DNA of 64,000 bases, taken from Lunularia cruciata (taxonomy: Eukaryota > Streptophyta > Marchantiopsida > Lunulariales > Lunulariaceae). The stretch lies in assembly GCA_948567375.1 (NCBI GenBank), contig OX419761.1, forward strand, positions 48,894,243 to 48,958,242. Reading direction: 5' to 3'. Positions 31,811 through 44,863 of the stretch are shown one piece after another (positions within the stretch are counted from its first letter, which is position 1; the number at the start of each line of letters is the position of its first letter). The position numbers were made by a program, and so were the translations under genes. The notes under the pieces are model-generated. The model saw only the letters and a list, made by a program, of their open reading frames with translations, had not been told where the DNA came from and made no database searches.

Positions 31811-33605
31811 GAAGACACTACAATAAAAGAATTTCTTTGCAACTATAGGACCTTTAGAGTAGGAAGTAGTCCAAGGCCTTCAAAGTTGTATACATTTGGA
31901 GTAGAAAGTCTAAAGGCAAAAATCCGTAAGTTGTCTTCAAAGAAGAATTAATACATTCCTTGACATGTATAGGGTGCTTAATTAACCAACATGTGTGTAA
32001 GATACAATAAGATAGGACCCAAATGTAAATTATAGATGAAGGCAAGAAATCTTTGCAATACTTCAATTGTTACATCTTTGCAAGTTAGAGTAGGAAGAGT
32101 ATATAAGGTCTTGATCTAAAAGTAAATATTTATTCATTTCTTTAACCTTAATGTAATGAAAGAAACAAAATCTCTTTGTCATACTTGCCTTAATTTTGAA
32201 TATTGGTGATTGTCTTGTCAAAGTAGGGATAAGGAACCTGTAGTATGAATACAAATGTTTTGAGTGCAGGAAAACATTTTTACTTGAATGGGATGTTTGG
32301 TCCTTGAGGTTATGAAGGAGAAAATCAATAACTTGATGGATAAAATGATCTATGAGTTGAAAGTACCATGGAACATAAAAAGATTAATCTCCAATGTGGA
32401 GAAGCCTTCAGAGTTATGCTTTCTCAAAAGGGTAGTATGCATTCTTTGGAGTTGATGTCTTTGTAGTGAAGTGGCCGGTTTGGTTGAGTGAATCATCACC
32501 CTCCACATTAATTTGGAATTTACTTGTATTGAAAGTGATTATCTTAATTTTCTATTTGCCACTGTATGCCATAGAGAGTGGTACTACACTCTTATGGGAG
32601 TTGCTCATGCCCAAGAGGTTAAATACACAACAATAAATGAATTGCAAGATAGTGATGCATCTTTTCAATTCTAGTCATTTTCAACCTATATCCTCAAGGA
32701 AAAAATCTATTGGTTATTGTTATATCATTTTTTGGTCAATATTAGGTTATCATAGTTATCTTGAGCAATTTAAGTTCATACTATTTAGTTCTTTAGTTGT
32801 CTTTCCTCTTTAAACTACCCCTACTCGTTCTCTTATACTCCAATCATCTGAATTGGTAGTAAAAGAATTGAATAGAGATGTAGTCTATCAAACTTTAGAA
32901 TAGCTACCTCTAAATCATTCCAAATCAGAAGGATATAGAGATTTTTATCCTTGTGGCATTTAAATGCCATTTTCATCATAATCTTTGTTTTTGTAAAACT
33001 TTCTTATATATTATTTTATATTTATGAACCATTAATTCTTTTTTTCTCATGTATGATCAAAGGTGAATATGTGATATAAACATATTGAATTTGATTTTGA
33101 TTTCTCTTTACTTTGATTATATTTGCAATGGCAAATATAATGAATAACTAGACAACATAGCATCAATTCACCACCTCCCTTGAGTGTTGGAGTCCCATAA
33201 TCAACCATAATAAATAAATAGAATGGCATAAAGACAAGAAGACATTGTTTTCTTGTCTTAAGCTACAACCATTTGACAAGAAGCAAATAGTAAAAAGAGA
33301 AGAGTAATTCAATTATGAAAAACCAATGTCTCATAAGACCAATAAGGCAATTTGCTTGGAGCATTATTAGTTCTAATGGGATTGGGAGCTCCACATAAAA
33401 CAATCCATTTCATTCTTATTATATGATCAAATATCATCCTTATATCATTTTGGTGGTCAATAATGGTTCAAATAATTATATATTGATACAATTTGCAAAA
33501 TAAATGAAGTATTTATTTCACCATTAAAAGGAAGATTTCCTTATGATGGTTGATGGAAGCAAATGATTTGTGTAGTGCATACATTTTACAAAGAAATAAA
33601 TTTCA
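31811..33605. other. AT-rich stretch, nothing recognised
   Basis: Very AT-rich. Only short chance frames. No LTR, RNA gene or protein motif seen. Confidence 0.5.
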
Positions 33606-34500
33606 TTGCTTTCTCTCTTCTTCATAAGAGAAAGGGTCCATTTGAGAAAGGGTCCATTCTTGCTTGACTCGTCTATTCCTCAGGCTACTAGAGCACGTCT
33701 ACGCTCTTGCTCCGGCAAGGGTGCAGGCTCGTGGATCCTAGCTCGACCATCCATTAGGGCTTTCCGACTTGCACCGGCTACTTTCTCTACAGCAATGAGG
33801 TTTTGCCTAGGTTTGGTCCACCCATCTGCATCTTCACTACTCACTTGTGAGTGTGGTTCTACACTAGATGCAACGGCGGTCCACATGACACGGTGTCTTT
33901 TTGGAGGACAAAGGATAGCTACCCATGATGCCATTAGAGACATAGTGTTTGCTATGGTGCGAGAGAGTGGATACTTGGCTTGGACGGAGTGTTTGTATGC
34001 GTTGCAGACGACACGTGTCAGGGCAGACTTATACTTGGTCCGAGACGATCAGGTGATAGTATTGGATGTCGTGGTCACGAACCCTATGTGGGATATAGTT
34101 TTGGAGGGAGTGATTACCCATCTCCCTGGATGGGCAGCGAGTGCAGCAGCAGATCGCAAGGTCTCCAAGTATAGGGGCATGTAGCAAGGTCACCTCTTTG
34201 TTCCTCTAGCCTTGGAGTTATATGGAGCGATGGACACGGCATTTGACACATTTGTCAGGGAGTGCGCGAGAGCTTATCATGTTAGGCGTCAGGGGGACCA
34301 CTCTCACTCTCATACTTTGTAGTATATTTTAGACAGCGTGTGTCCATTGCTCTACAAAGGGCAGTGGCTGGTGCAATCCATAGGAGAGAAATCACATTAG
34401 GTGATGTTTCTTTGGATGCTCCAATTGTGTGTAGACCGTATGACTTGCATAGCTTGGATATCTTAGGTGCGGTAGGGCAGATTTCTCATACAGACTCTAT
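33606..34500 (+). pseudogene. Restriction-like-endonuclease-type retroelement fragment
   Basis: A GC-richer island in AT-rich DNA. The 192-codon frame has CECG, then HMTRC (a CCHC-like zinc motif), RIATHDAIRD, TECL, RADL and VIVLDVVVTNP, then AAADRKVSKY. The order CCHC, RHN-like, Glu, R-x-D, D-x-V/T recalls the restriction-like endonuclease (PD-(D/E)XK) that follows RT in R2/CRE-type non-LTR elements. After the TAG at 34182 the frame goes on (QGHLFVPLALELYGAMDTAF) to about 34320. A shifted frame then reads FRQRVSIALQRAVAGAIHRR to about 34500. No RT is seen upstream. The first residues before about 33650 are probably not part of it. Confidence 0.5.
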
Positions 34501-35220
34501 TGGGGCTTAGCCCCATGTTACCTTTTTTGTCTCTCCCTTGTACGGCTTGATGGGGTCTTCCCATCCTTCATTTTTCCTATGCGGTCGCCTTTTATCATAT
34601 CTTCTTCATAAGGATATGGTAGGATAATTGCACATTAGGGGAAGAAAACATCTTAAGTAAGATTCCTGTGGCATTTTGTTTATACATGCAAGGGTACAAA
34701 GAGAACAAGTATGAAGTCAAAGGTACCCTAAAGGAAGAATTTCCAAGGATTCAAGTACAAAGAGTAGTCAAATGCAAAGAACTCAAGTGCAAAGGTCCTT
34801 TGTATCCAACAATTGTATAACAAATTTGAATGCACTACAACTTGGATAAAGCATTGCCACCAAAGATTATTTGCACTCACAAAAAGCTTGCATGTGTGGA
34901 GATTGCTTCTCACCTATTGATCTAAAATCTTTGCCATAAAATCAAGTGCACTTGGAGCAATTTCACTTCTTGTCAACATTCTCAATCTCAAAACCAAAGA
35001 CTGAGTAGCAAGCCAAATCTTCATAGTCTTCATAACTTTTCATCATTCTTTTTTTTAGTTTTATTTTCTTACCTTTGCACCTAATAGGAAACATGTTGTT
35101 TCTTCAGATACCAATGAGAAACATCACTATAGTAATCCCTTGTAACATAATGGTGAACAAGTGGCAGTTTACTATATGACTGATTTGGTCCAAGAGCAAG
35201 CATCTATCCTTCTTGTAGTT
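34501..35220. other. No recognised feature
   Basis: AT-rich, without a usable frame or repeat that I can name. Confidence 0.5.
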
Positions 35221-35605
35221 TGGAAAAGACCGAGTAGAGAAATAGGAGAATGGAAAATCACATTGGAACTCTTGAATGAGGGAATTTCAAATGCTTAGCA
35301 TGAGCTTGGATTTCAAAATATATGGGGAACATACAAGGCTTTTGAGAAGCTGCTTAAGAGTCACCTTTTTAGAGTGCATGCTAAGTTAACCACAAAGCTT
35401 CTCAAGGAACTTCTTTTTAGAATTCATCTATTTAGCATGCAAGCTAAGCTAGTTAGGAAGCTTCCCAAGAATCTTCCTCCTAGAAGTCACCACTTAGCAT
35501 ACACATTATCCAATACTTAGAAGATACCAAGTAGCTTCTTAGATATTTCTAGAATATTCTTATAATTTTTGGTTATTTTGGTGTAATTGCTACTTAGTTA
35601 GTCAA
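35221..35605 (-). repeat. Chromovirus LTR, minus strand, left arm of a head-to-head pair
   Basis: Starts TGGAAAAGACC (TGTAAAAGACC expected). It resembles the minus LTRs at 39324 and 44417 but stops at the centre TTAGTC, before its distal 25 bp or so. Confidence 0.82.
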
Positions 35606-36022
35606 GACTAACTCAATAGCAAATTAGCCAAGAAGTATCTAGAAAATTTATTGGTATCTTCTAAGTATTGGGTACCATGTATGCCAAGTGGTGACTTCTA
35701 GGAGGAAGCATCTTGGGAAGCTTCTTGGCTAGTTTAGTTTGCATGCCAAGTAGGTGGCTTCTAGAAGGAAGCTTCCAAATTAGTTAGCTTGCACGCCAAG
35801 TAGGTGGCTCATAGAAGAGTTTTATGAGAAACTTCCTAGTTAGCTTAGCTTGCATTATAAGAAAGTGGCTTGTAGGAAACTTTTCAAGAGCCTTGCATGT
35901 GCCTTATAAATACCAAAGCCCAAGTTCATGCTAAGCATATAGAGTTTCTCTCATTCAAGAGTCACATTGTGATCTTTCATTCTAATATTCTATTCTCATA
36001 TTTCTCTCCTTGGTCTTTTACA
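35597..36022 (+). repeat. Chromovirus 5' LTR, plus strand, first bases missing
   Basis: Matches the 3' LTR at 46224-46685 from GTTAGTCAAGACTAAC onward. It lacks the first 25 bp or so. It has CTATAAATACC-type sequence near 35907 and ends CTTTTACA. Confidence 0.85.
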
Positions 36023-36039
36023 TTGGTATCAAAGCAAGA

Positions 36040-37250
36040 ATAGGATGGATGGAGTTTATGGACCACTAAATCCATTTCTCCCAAACTATTAGGATTTTCA
36101 TATCCATGCACTACCCAACCATCATTTCACGTAGTTCATCATCTCACGCTATGGGTAAAACATTTTGAATACAATCACATTGTTTGATGAACACTTGATA
36201 CTTCTTATTGTAACAAATAGAGAATAGTGGATATGCTGCATCTATGTTTTAACTTAGATAATTATAGGTATTTTGATAGATTAGTAACCATGGCGGTAAT
36301 ACCCAAAGTTATTGTTGCTATGCATCAAAAAATCAAGTACCTTACTTGATTGTTGGAAGAAAGAGACCATCAATAAAAAGAGTATGTTAGAGAGAGTATC
36401 ATTTTGAGAAAAAGAAGAGAAAATTCAATTTCCAAAACCTAAGGTATTTGAATGCAAGAACCTCTTGGACGTAATGGAGAATTTTGTGTTTGATTGCAAA
36501 TGTTATTTTGAAACTACAATCTTCAAAATGAATGGAGATAGATTTGCTTGGCTTCAAGCCAATCAGATGGAGTGGCAAGATTGTGGTGGCAATTCCAAAT
36601 AGAGCAAGCTGAATGGCAATTTTTTGTGCCAATCTTGCCAAAAGAAGAATTTAATAATGCCCAATAAGTGTGCGATTCCAAGCTATAAATACCGCACAAG
36701 CCATATAAGATGAATTGGTAGAATTGAACCAGATTGGTTCTGTAAGAAGCTATATCACTTAATTCTAGAACACCATAATGCAAATTCCAAATACACTAGA
36801 AAGTGAAGCTCTAAATCAATTTTTGAAGGGCTTGAATTCACGCACAACATAGGAAGTGACCATGTGGGAGCCCAAACACTTGGAGCCATGCACTTGGCTG
36901 AGTGCTTTGATTCTTTGATTGTTATAATTTGGTCTTGACCTTAGCTTTTATAGAACCTACCATACCAATAAACTACAAATAGATGGAGGAGCCAACAGCA
37001 ATGGGGATTGATGCCGTCCAATAGAGACCACTTGACACTACAAATAGGGAAAGATTGTGACAAAATGGTGATTATTTTTTTGTTGCCAAATTAGATATTG
37101 CATTATTGAATGTACACTCAAGAATAAACAACCTCAACAAATTGCCAAAATGGAGTTCAAAGAGCATGAAGATAACAAAAATAAAGAATCCTATTAGGAG
37201 AATTTGGGTAACTTATTGGGAACTTTATTAGTTCCAATAGGATTGAAGGT
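36040..37250 (+). pseudogene. Chromovirus copy 3: gag
   Basis: Homologous to 14424-15595 (WMEFMDH start region, knuckle region near 37075-37120). Heavily stopped; no open frame over 60 codons on this strand. Recognised by colinearity with copies 1 and 2. Confidence 0.75.
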
Positions 37251-37259
37251 TTGACCTTT

Positions 37260-38580
37260 GCAAGTTTCTTCACTTGCAAGGTATGATATCTAAGCATGGA
37301 TGTAGGATTTTGGTTGATTCTAGCAATTTAGATAATTGCATGTGCATGCAATTAACAAAAGAATCAAGTATTCCTATCAAACCAATAATTAGAAGTAGAT
37401 TGATGATGGTGGATGGTCAAAAAAGTTAGGCATTATGTACTTCATCTTAATACATTCAAGATTGAGAAGGAGTATTTAGAGTATGATTTTTTTAGTGACA
37501 CCTTTATACTATAATGTTATTCTAGGTTTTCCTTAGCTTGAACATCATATGTTTCAATTTGATTGGACCCAATAATAAATTCCAATACAACACCAAGGCA
37601 AGAATTACCAATTAGGGTGTCTAGCATTTTTAAGTAAAACAACTAAGAAAAGTCAATCCCAAGATGGAAAGTTATCCATAAAGTAGCCATATAGCAAGCT
37701 TTGGATGAAGATATTCCTACTTTTGTGTTGTAGATCAAGCCAATTTTCACATGGAGAATTTGGCAAGGGCTATAAGCCTCATCAAGCAATGGTTGATCAA
37801 ATAGTTAAAGAGTTTGCAGATGTGTTTCTAGTTGATCTGCCAAAGGGGTTACCTTGCGATTGTGATATGTCCTTCAAGATTGAATTGCCAAGAAGTACTC
37901 TAGTAGACCAATCTAATGGCTCTCACCAAAGCAGTCGGAAGAATTTCAAAAACATTGAAAAAGTTGTTGGAGAAGGATTTCATACAACATATATCTCTTT
38001 GGGAAGCATCGGTACTATTTGTCTCAAAGAAAGATGGATGACTTCACTTTTGTTTTGATAACCGTAGTTTCAATAAAAAAAAATATTGAAGAATGCATAT
38101 CCCTTTCCGTGAATTGATGACTTGCTAGATCAATCGAGTGAAGCATGATACTTCTACAAGTTAGATCTCCAAAGTGGCTATTGGTAGATTCCCATTGATA
38201 GAGAAGATGTGCAAAAGATTACCTTTTGAACAAGGTATGGGCATTTTGAATAGAGAGTTCTATCTTTTGAGCTCACTAATTCTCTGGCAATCATGGATCA
38301 TACGCATTGGGTGTTGGATAGGCTCATATTGGTGCATATTGGTGTTTTTGGATGATATTTTAAACTATAGCAAGAAGGCAGAATATACAAATCATGTGTG
38401 AGAAGTCTTAAGACAACTATGTTAAAGGAAGCTTTATTGCAAAAAGTCAAAGTGCACCTTTTGGTAGAAGGAAGTAATTTCTTGGGTCATAAGGTCTCAT
38501 TAGAGGAGATCAAAATGGAAGAGGAGAAAATCAAGGCAATTATTGATTGGCCTACTCCAAAAGATACCATAGAACTGTAA
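37260..38580 (+). pseudogene. Chromovirus copy 3: protease and reverse transcriptase
   Basis: The protease is reduced to VDSSNLDNCMCMQL (DSG is now DSS) and an ILGFP remnant near 37520. The RT region 37705-38580 keeps EFADVFLVDLPKGLPCD before RT, a broken palm, and VFLDDIL near 38345-38365 in a shifted frame. HKVSLEEIKMEEEKIKAIIDWPTPKD closes the domain. Confidence 0.8.
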
Positions 38581-39323
38581 GCATTTAATGGATTGGGAAG
38601 TTTATATTAATGGTTCATCCACTACTATGCTCATGTAGTTGCATCATTGATTGACCTCTTGACAAAGACTTTAAGCTTTCAATGGACCTCCAAAGCACAA
38701 GAAACATTCTAAAAGTTGAAACATATGGTGTCTTCAAGACCCATTTTTCAACCATATGATCCTCAACTACCTTGTGTAGTTGATTTAAGTGCTTCTAGTT
38801 TTGCTATTGGAGTTGTGTTGCAGGAAGAATTTTCAAATGGGTTACATCCCATTGCCTTTATGTCTAACAAACTAAGAACTATAGAAAGGAATTACTCTAC
38901 TCAAGATTGAGAACAACTAGTAATGGTATATGCCACCAAAGTATGATGACATTATCTCTTAGGGAACAAGTGATCATGCAAACCGATCACAAACCTTTGT
39001 TGTAGACATTACATTTGGAGCACATGAAGAGTCAACATCATTGATAGGAGGAACAACTATAGTTTCTTGATATCAAACTTGAGTACAAACCTAATAGGTT
39101 TTATGTCATCCCTAATGCACTATCACAATGATCTGATCTGAAGACTCTTCCTAAACTTCTCATCACAACAAAAATTATAATTGTAGCAATTACGATAGTG
39201 TCAATCAACTCATTAGTCCAATTTGAGTTTAGGACTGCTTTATATCAAGCCCTTCTTTCAATAGGTACAAGGTCATCTTCTAGCACACAATAAGGAATAC
39301 AACACCTTCTTCTTCAAAGAAGG
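38581..39323 (+). pseudogene. Chromovirus copy 3: RNase H and integrase start
   Basis: FQPYDPQLPCVVDLSASSFA (RNase H), a broken RTDHKPLL region near 38985, and the integrase N-terminal spacer up to 39323, where the minus element inserts. Confidence 0.8.
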
Positions 39324-39759
39324 TGTAAAAGACTAAGACCAAGGAGAGAAAAAAGAGAATGGAATATCACATTGAGACACTTGAATGAGAGAAACTCTAG
39401 ATGCCTAGCATGAGTTTAGGCTTTGTATTTATAGAGAACATACAAGGCTCTTAAGAAGCTTCTCAAGAAGCTTTCTTTTAGAAGTTGTCTACGTGGTATG
39501 CAAGTTAAGCTAGTTGGAAGCTCCCCAGGAAGCTTTCTTCTAGACACAACCAACTTGGTGTGCAAGCTAAGCTAGCCAAAAAACTTCTCAAAAAGCTTCT
39601 TCTTAGAAGTCACCACTTGGTATACACATTACCCAATACTTGGAAGGTACAAAGTAGCTTCTTAGATGCTTTTAGGATATTCTTATAACCCTTGGTTAAT
39701 TTGGCATATTTGCTACTTCCTTAGTCTTGACTAACTTATTTGCAAACTCCATTGTAACA
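39324..39759 (-). repeat. Chromovirus copy 4: 3' LTR
   Basis: 436 bp; on the minus strand it carries GAAGCTTC-type modules and a TATAAATAC box (near 39425). Confidence 0.87.
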
Positions 39760-39829
39760 TATTCTTCCACCGCTAGTTGGTGATATCCTTGTCACCATGG
39801 AAGCTTCAAACTCCTAGATGGCCATTTGT

Positions 39830-41260
39830 GCATTTGGAGATGAGAAAGAGGTTCCTTAGGGGTATCATGAAAGGGATACCCTTTCTAAAGGACCTTGTAC
39901 TCAATATGTTGTTGGAAGCTATGTTGAATGTGATGACGTGCAATGGTTTGATCAACTTTGTACTCCTCATGATCATTGGTAGGCACAAGAGGAGGAGCGA
40001 GTTGGATACAAGAGGGAAAGGAAGATGGGTTAAAAAAAGGGTTTCAACTTGGAAATGTGAAAAATAGGGTGGATTTTCATATGAAAATGTAAGACAAGTC
40101 AATAAGCAAGAAGAAAAATAATTTGGGTGACATTAAATAGACCTATCCAATTTAGGATCAAGTTTAGGGACTTGGGTATCAAGTGGAAGGGGTAGGTTAC
40201 TAGAAGAAAGTATGACCTTATCACCAAGTTGAAAAGTGAGATCATGACCATGTTGGTCCACACATTGTTTTTGACAATTTTGAGCAACAAGGAGATGAGA
40301 TTTTGCTTATTGTAGGGATTGTGATATTATGGTCAAGAAGTATGAGAGACACAAGATAGAAGAGGAGCAAGAAGCGAATCTTAAACAAGTGGGTCTTGGC
40401 CAAAATTAAGGAATAAGAGAAAGAATTTGGTGCTTGCTTGTTTGGATTTATTCTAGGCAAACTCAATAGTTGCAAGACACTCATCCCAATTGGTATGGTG
40501 AACATTAACAAAAGCATGAATCATATCTTCCAAGGTGCGATTTGCATTTTTGATTTGTCCATCAGCTTGAGAATGATAGGTAGTGGATAAAGCAAGCTTA
40601 GTGTTGAGTATTTGGAAGCGTACTTGCCAATTTTTGCTAGTGAAACAAGGATCACGGCCAAAGATGAGTACATAAGGCATCCCATGATACTTGAAGACAT
40701 TGTCAAAATAAATTTGGGCCAATGTTAGAGCATCCACTATATCAAAGGTTGGTGCAAAATGGATTTACACACTAAGCTTATCCACAAATACTAGGATTAT
40801 TTTGTTACCTTGTCTTGTCTTAGGCAAGGATGTGATGAGATCTAAGCTCACATGTTCCCATCAAGTAGATGAGATGGGAGGTGGTTGGAGTCCATTCGGT
40901 TTCTAGTTTCTGGCCTTGTTGCATTGGCAATTCTCACAAGATCAAACAAATTGTTGAACATCTTGTGCCATGTTAGGCCACTACCATTGGCATTGTAGGG
41001 TACCCAAGGTGTTGTCTACATCCATGTGAGAAATCATTGGTAAGTCATGGGCTTCTTGAAGGCACACAAGTCATAGATCATCCTTGGCTAGAACATAGAT
41101 CCAATCTTTCCAGAATAGAAGGCCTTCCTTGAAGTAGAAGGTGTTGTAATCCTTATTTTGTACGGCAAGATGACCTTGTACTATCTATTAGAAGGGGTCT
41201 TGTTGTAGAGCAGTCCTAAACTCAATTTAGACCTTGGAGTGCATTGATACAATCATTATT
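39830..41260 (-). pseudogene. Chromovirus copy 4: chromodomain and integrase
   Basis: The chromodomain is readable at about 39850-39980. The integrase core is best at 40737-40453, with VLIFGRDPCFTSKNW (second Asp) and DGQIKNANRTLEDMIHAFVN. It keeps Cys where copies 1-3 have TGA after RDP. The zinc-head region near 40950 reads DVQQFV. The family-shared TGA near 41070 is present. Confidence 0.83.
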
Positions 41261-42700
41261 GCCACCATGATGAGAGGAGTAGACTTTAAATCATCATAGG
41301 GCATCAAGGATGACATGGGACATGTTGGGTTTAAATTCAAGTTTGAAGTCAAAAAAGTATTGTTAATCCTCCCATTGATGTCAACTCTTCATGTAGTCTA
41401 TATGTAATGTTTGCACAAGGGTTTGTGATGATTTTGCATGATCACTTGTTTTCCTAAGAGATAAAGTCTCCAAACCTTGGTGGTATATCACACTACTAAT
41501 TATTCTCAATCTCAAATAGAGTAATTGTTTTCTTTTCTATGGTGTTTAGTTAATAGGACATAAAGGCAATGGAATGTAACCCATTTGGGAGTTCCTATTA
41601 CAACACAACTCTAATGGCAAAATTAGAAGTATTGAAATCAAAAACACAAGGTAGTTGAGGGTCATATGGTTGAAGAATGGATCTTAAAGACACCATATGT
41701 TTTAGCTTCTTGAATCCTTCTTTGTGCTTGGTGGTCCACTAAAAGCTTGAGTTCTTTTCCAAGAGGTTGGTCCATGGTGCGGTCACTTGAGCATAGTAGT
41801 GGATGGATTGTTGGTAAAAACTTGCCAATCCATTAAATGTTTGTTGTTTTGTAACATTCTTCAAACTAGGCCAATCAATAATGGCTTTGATTTTCTCCTC
41901 TTCCATCTTGATTCCTACGATAAGATCTCTTGTGACCCAAGAAGGTAACTTCCTTATGCCAAAATATACACTTTGACTTCTTATAGTAAAACTTTCATTG
42001 ATGTAATTGTCTTATGATTTCTTGCACATGATTTGCATGTTCTACCTCCATCTTGTTATAGATAGAATATCATCCAAGAACACCACCATGTACCAATCCA
42101 ATAGCCCATCCAACACTTGATGCATCTGATCCATGAAGATTATTGGGGCATTAGTGAGTCCAAAAGGTAGAACTCTCCACTCAATGTGCTCATACCTTGT
42201 ACAAAAGGTGGTCTTCTACACATCCTCTCTATCTATGGGAATTTACCAATAGCCACTTTGAAGATCTAACTTGAAGAAGTATCGTGCTCTACTCAATTGA
42301 TCTAGTAAGTCATCAATTAGAGGAAAAGGATATGCATTCTTCACTGTTTGTTTGTTGAGACCATGATAATCAATATAAAAGCAAAGTACTCCATCCTTCT
42401 TTGGAAAAAATTATATAGGTGCTCTCCAAGGAGATGTACTATGTCATATGAAATCCTTCTCCAATAACTCTATCAATTTTGTTCAAAGCTCATCCAACTC
42501 CTTTGGTGAGGGCCAATAGATTGGTCTACTCATTGGAGTATTTCCTAGCAATAATTCAATCTTGAAGGGCATATCACAATCAAAAGGTAATCTCTATATT
42601 AGATCATCAAAAAACACATCTTCAAATTGTTGAACTATTTGATCAACCATTGCTTGATGAGGTTTTTGGCACTCCTCAAATTCTCCATGCACAATCAGCT
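41261..42700 (-). pseudogene. Chromovirus copy 4: RNase H and reverse transcriptase
   Basis: Colinear with 16345-17640. FLDDIL is readable at about 42060-42110. LPFGLTNAP is near 42150-42180. Stops on every frame. Confidence 0.78.
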
Positions 42701-44416
42701 TGATCCACATTGCAAACATAGATTATCTTCCTCCAAAGCTTACTCTATGGTTGCTTTACCAACAAACTTCCCATCTTAAGATTGACTATTCTTAGGTGTC
42801 TTACTCAAAGATGCAAAACAACCTATTTTATAATCCCTACCTTGGTATTGTGCTTCAATTTGTTATCATGTCCAATCAAATTGAACCTTATGACGTTCAA
42901 GCTAAGGCAAACTTAGAATGAGATCATAATGTAGATGTGCTTCTACAAACCTCATATACTCCAAATACTCCTTCCCAATCTTGAATGTAACAAAATGTGA
43001 GGTATGGTATGGGATGCAGAACCTTTTCTACCATCCGCCATCATCAATCTATTTCCAATTATTAACTTGATAGGAATATTTATTTTCCTTTGCTAATTTC
43101 ATGGACATGCAATTCTCTAAACTTCCAAAATCTACCAAAATTCTACAACCACAATAAGATATCATACCTTGCAAGGAAGCAAAATTGCATAAGTTGAGCC
43201 TTTAATGCCAATGGAACTAATCAAGTTCACAGTAGGTGGATCAAAATCTCGTATTGCAATTCGTCATTTCCCTTATCATTCTATTCCACAACCTCCATTC
43301 AGGCAATTTATCAAGGTCACCCGTTCTTGAGTAGTCATTGAACAATGTGATGTCCAATTTGGCAACAATAAAATTAGCCACCATTTTGTCACAATATTTC
43401 TCTATCTATAGTGCCAAGTGGTCTCTATTGGATGGTATTAGTCTCCATTGGCATTGGCTCCTCCATACGTGTGTAGTGTATTGGTAGGTTCTATGAACAT
43501 CACAATCAATACCAAGTTGTCACAACCAAGGATTCAAAGTGCTCAGCCGGATACATGGCTTCCTCCAAGTGTATTGGCTTCTTCCAAGTGTAACCACCTC
43601 CAATTTGGTTCATGACTTCAAGTTCCTCACAAATCAATCCAAAGCTTCACTTTCCATTATATCTAGAACTTTCATAATGGTGCTTTGGAAGTGCATTATG
43701 TAGCTCCTTATAGAGCTAATCTACTTCAACTTATCGACCTATCACATGTGGCTCATATGGAATTTATAGTTTGTAATTGATTAAGTATTGCACTCTTGAA
43801 TTCTCCTCTATGTCAAGATTGGTGCAACAATTTATCGTTCATCTTGCTCCACTTGGAACTATCACCATATCTTTGTCACTCCATCCAATTGGCTTGAAGC
43901 CAAGAGAATTTGTTTTTGTTCATCTTGAAGATTTTTAGACTCAAAATAACATTCACAATCAAACACAAGATTCTCCACTATGCTCAAGAGATTCTTGCCT
44001 TCAAATACCTTGGGTTTTGGAAATTGGATTCCCTATTCTCCTTCTCAAAATGGTGCTCTTTATACATACTATTGTCAATGATGATCTTGTTCTTCTAACA
44101 ATCAAGTAAAGTGTTTAATTTGTTATTGCATGGCAATGATAACCTTGTGTATTGCCACCATGACTACTACTCTATCAAACTGCCTATAGTTTATCTAAGT
44201 TAACACATCCACCATTCTTCATAAGGTACAATATGAAGTACCAAGGGTTCATAGGATGAGGTGATTGTATTCAAAAAAATTTGCCTAAAGCGTCAAAATG
44301 AAAACTTGTGTGAAATGATGCTTGGGTAGTATATGAACACAAAAATCCCAATGTTTTGGTAGAAATGGATTTGGTGGCCCATAATTCCATCCATCCCATT
44401 CTTGCTCTAATATTAA
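42701..44416 (-). pseudogene. Chromovirus copy 4: protease and gag
   Basis: Protease remnant near 42850-43150 and gag from about 43260 to 44400, recognised by colinearity with copy 1. The primer site TTAATATTAGAGCAAG abuts the 5' LTR. Confidence 0.75.
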
Positions 44417-44863
44417 TGTAAAAGATTGAGATCAAGGAGAGAAATAGGAGAATAAAAACTTGAAGTGGAAGATCACATTGAGACACTTGAATGAGAGAAA
44501 CTCCAAATGCCTCGCATGAGCTTGGGCCTTAGTATTTATAGGGAGCATACAAGGCTCTTGAGAAGCTTCCTAAAATTTTCCTTCTTGGAGTGCAAGCCAA
44601 GCTAACTAGGAAACTTCTTAGGAAACTTCCTCTAGAAGACGTCTACTTGGTGTGCAAGCTAAGCTAGTTGGAAGCTTCCAAAGAAGCTTCCTCCTAGAAG
44701 TCACCACTTGATATGCATATTACCTAATAATGGGAAGGTACCAAGTAGCTTCCTAGATACTTCTAGAAAATCTCTTGGTTAATTTGGCTTATTTGCTAAT
44801 TCTTCAGTCTTGACTAACTACAAACTATTATCTACTATTATCTACAAACTCCATATTGTTACA
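44417..44863 (-). repeat. Chromovirus copy 4: 5' LTR
   Basis: 447 bp; on the minus strand TGTAACAATATGG to CTTTTACA, with CTATAAATAC near 44540. Confidence 0.88.

Larger units (their letters stand above)
39324..44863 (-). mobile_element. Chromovirus copy 4, minus strand, nested in copy 3
   Basis: A 5540-bp element: 3' LTR at 39324-39759, internal 39760-44416, 5' LTR at 44417-44863. Outer ends are TGTAAAAG and TTGTTACA. Flanks GAAGG (39319-39323) and AAAGG (44864-44868) are a 5-bp target duplication with one change. Copy 3 integrase sequence continues on both sides. Confidence 0.9.
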
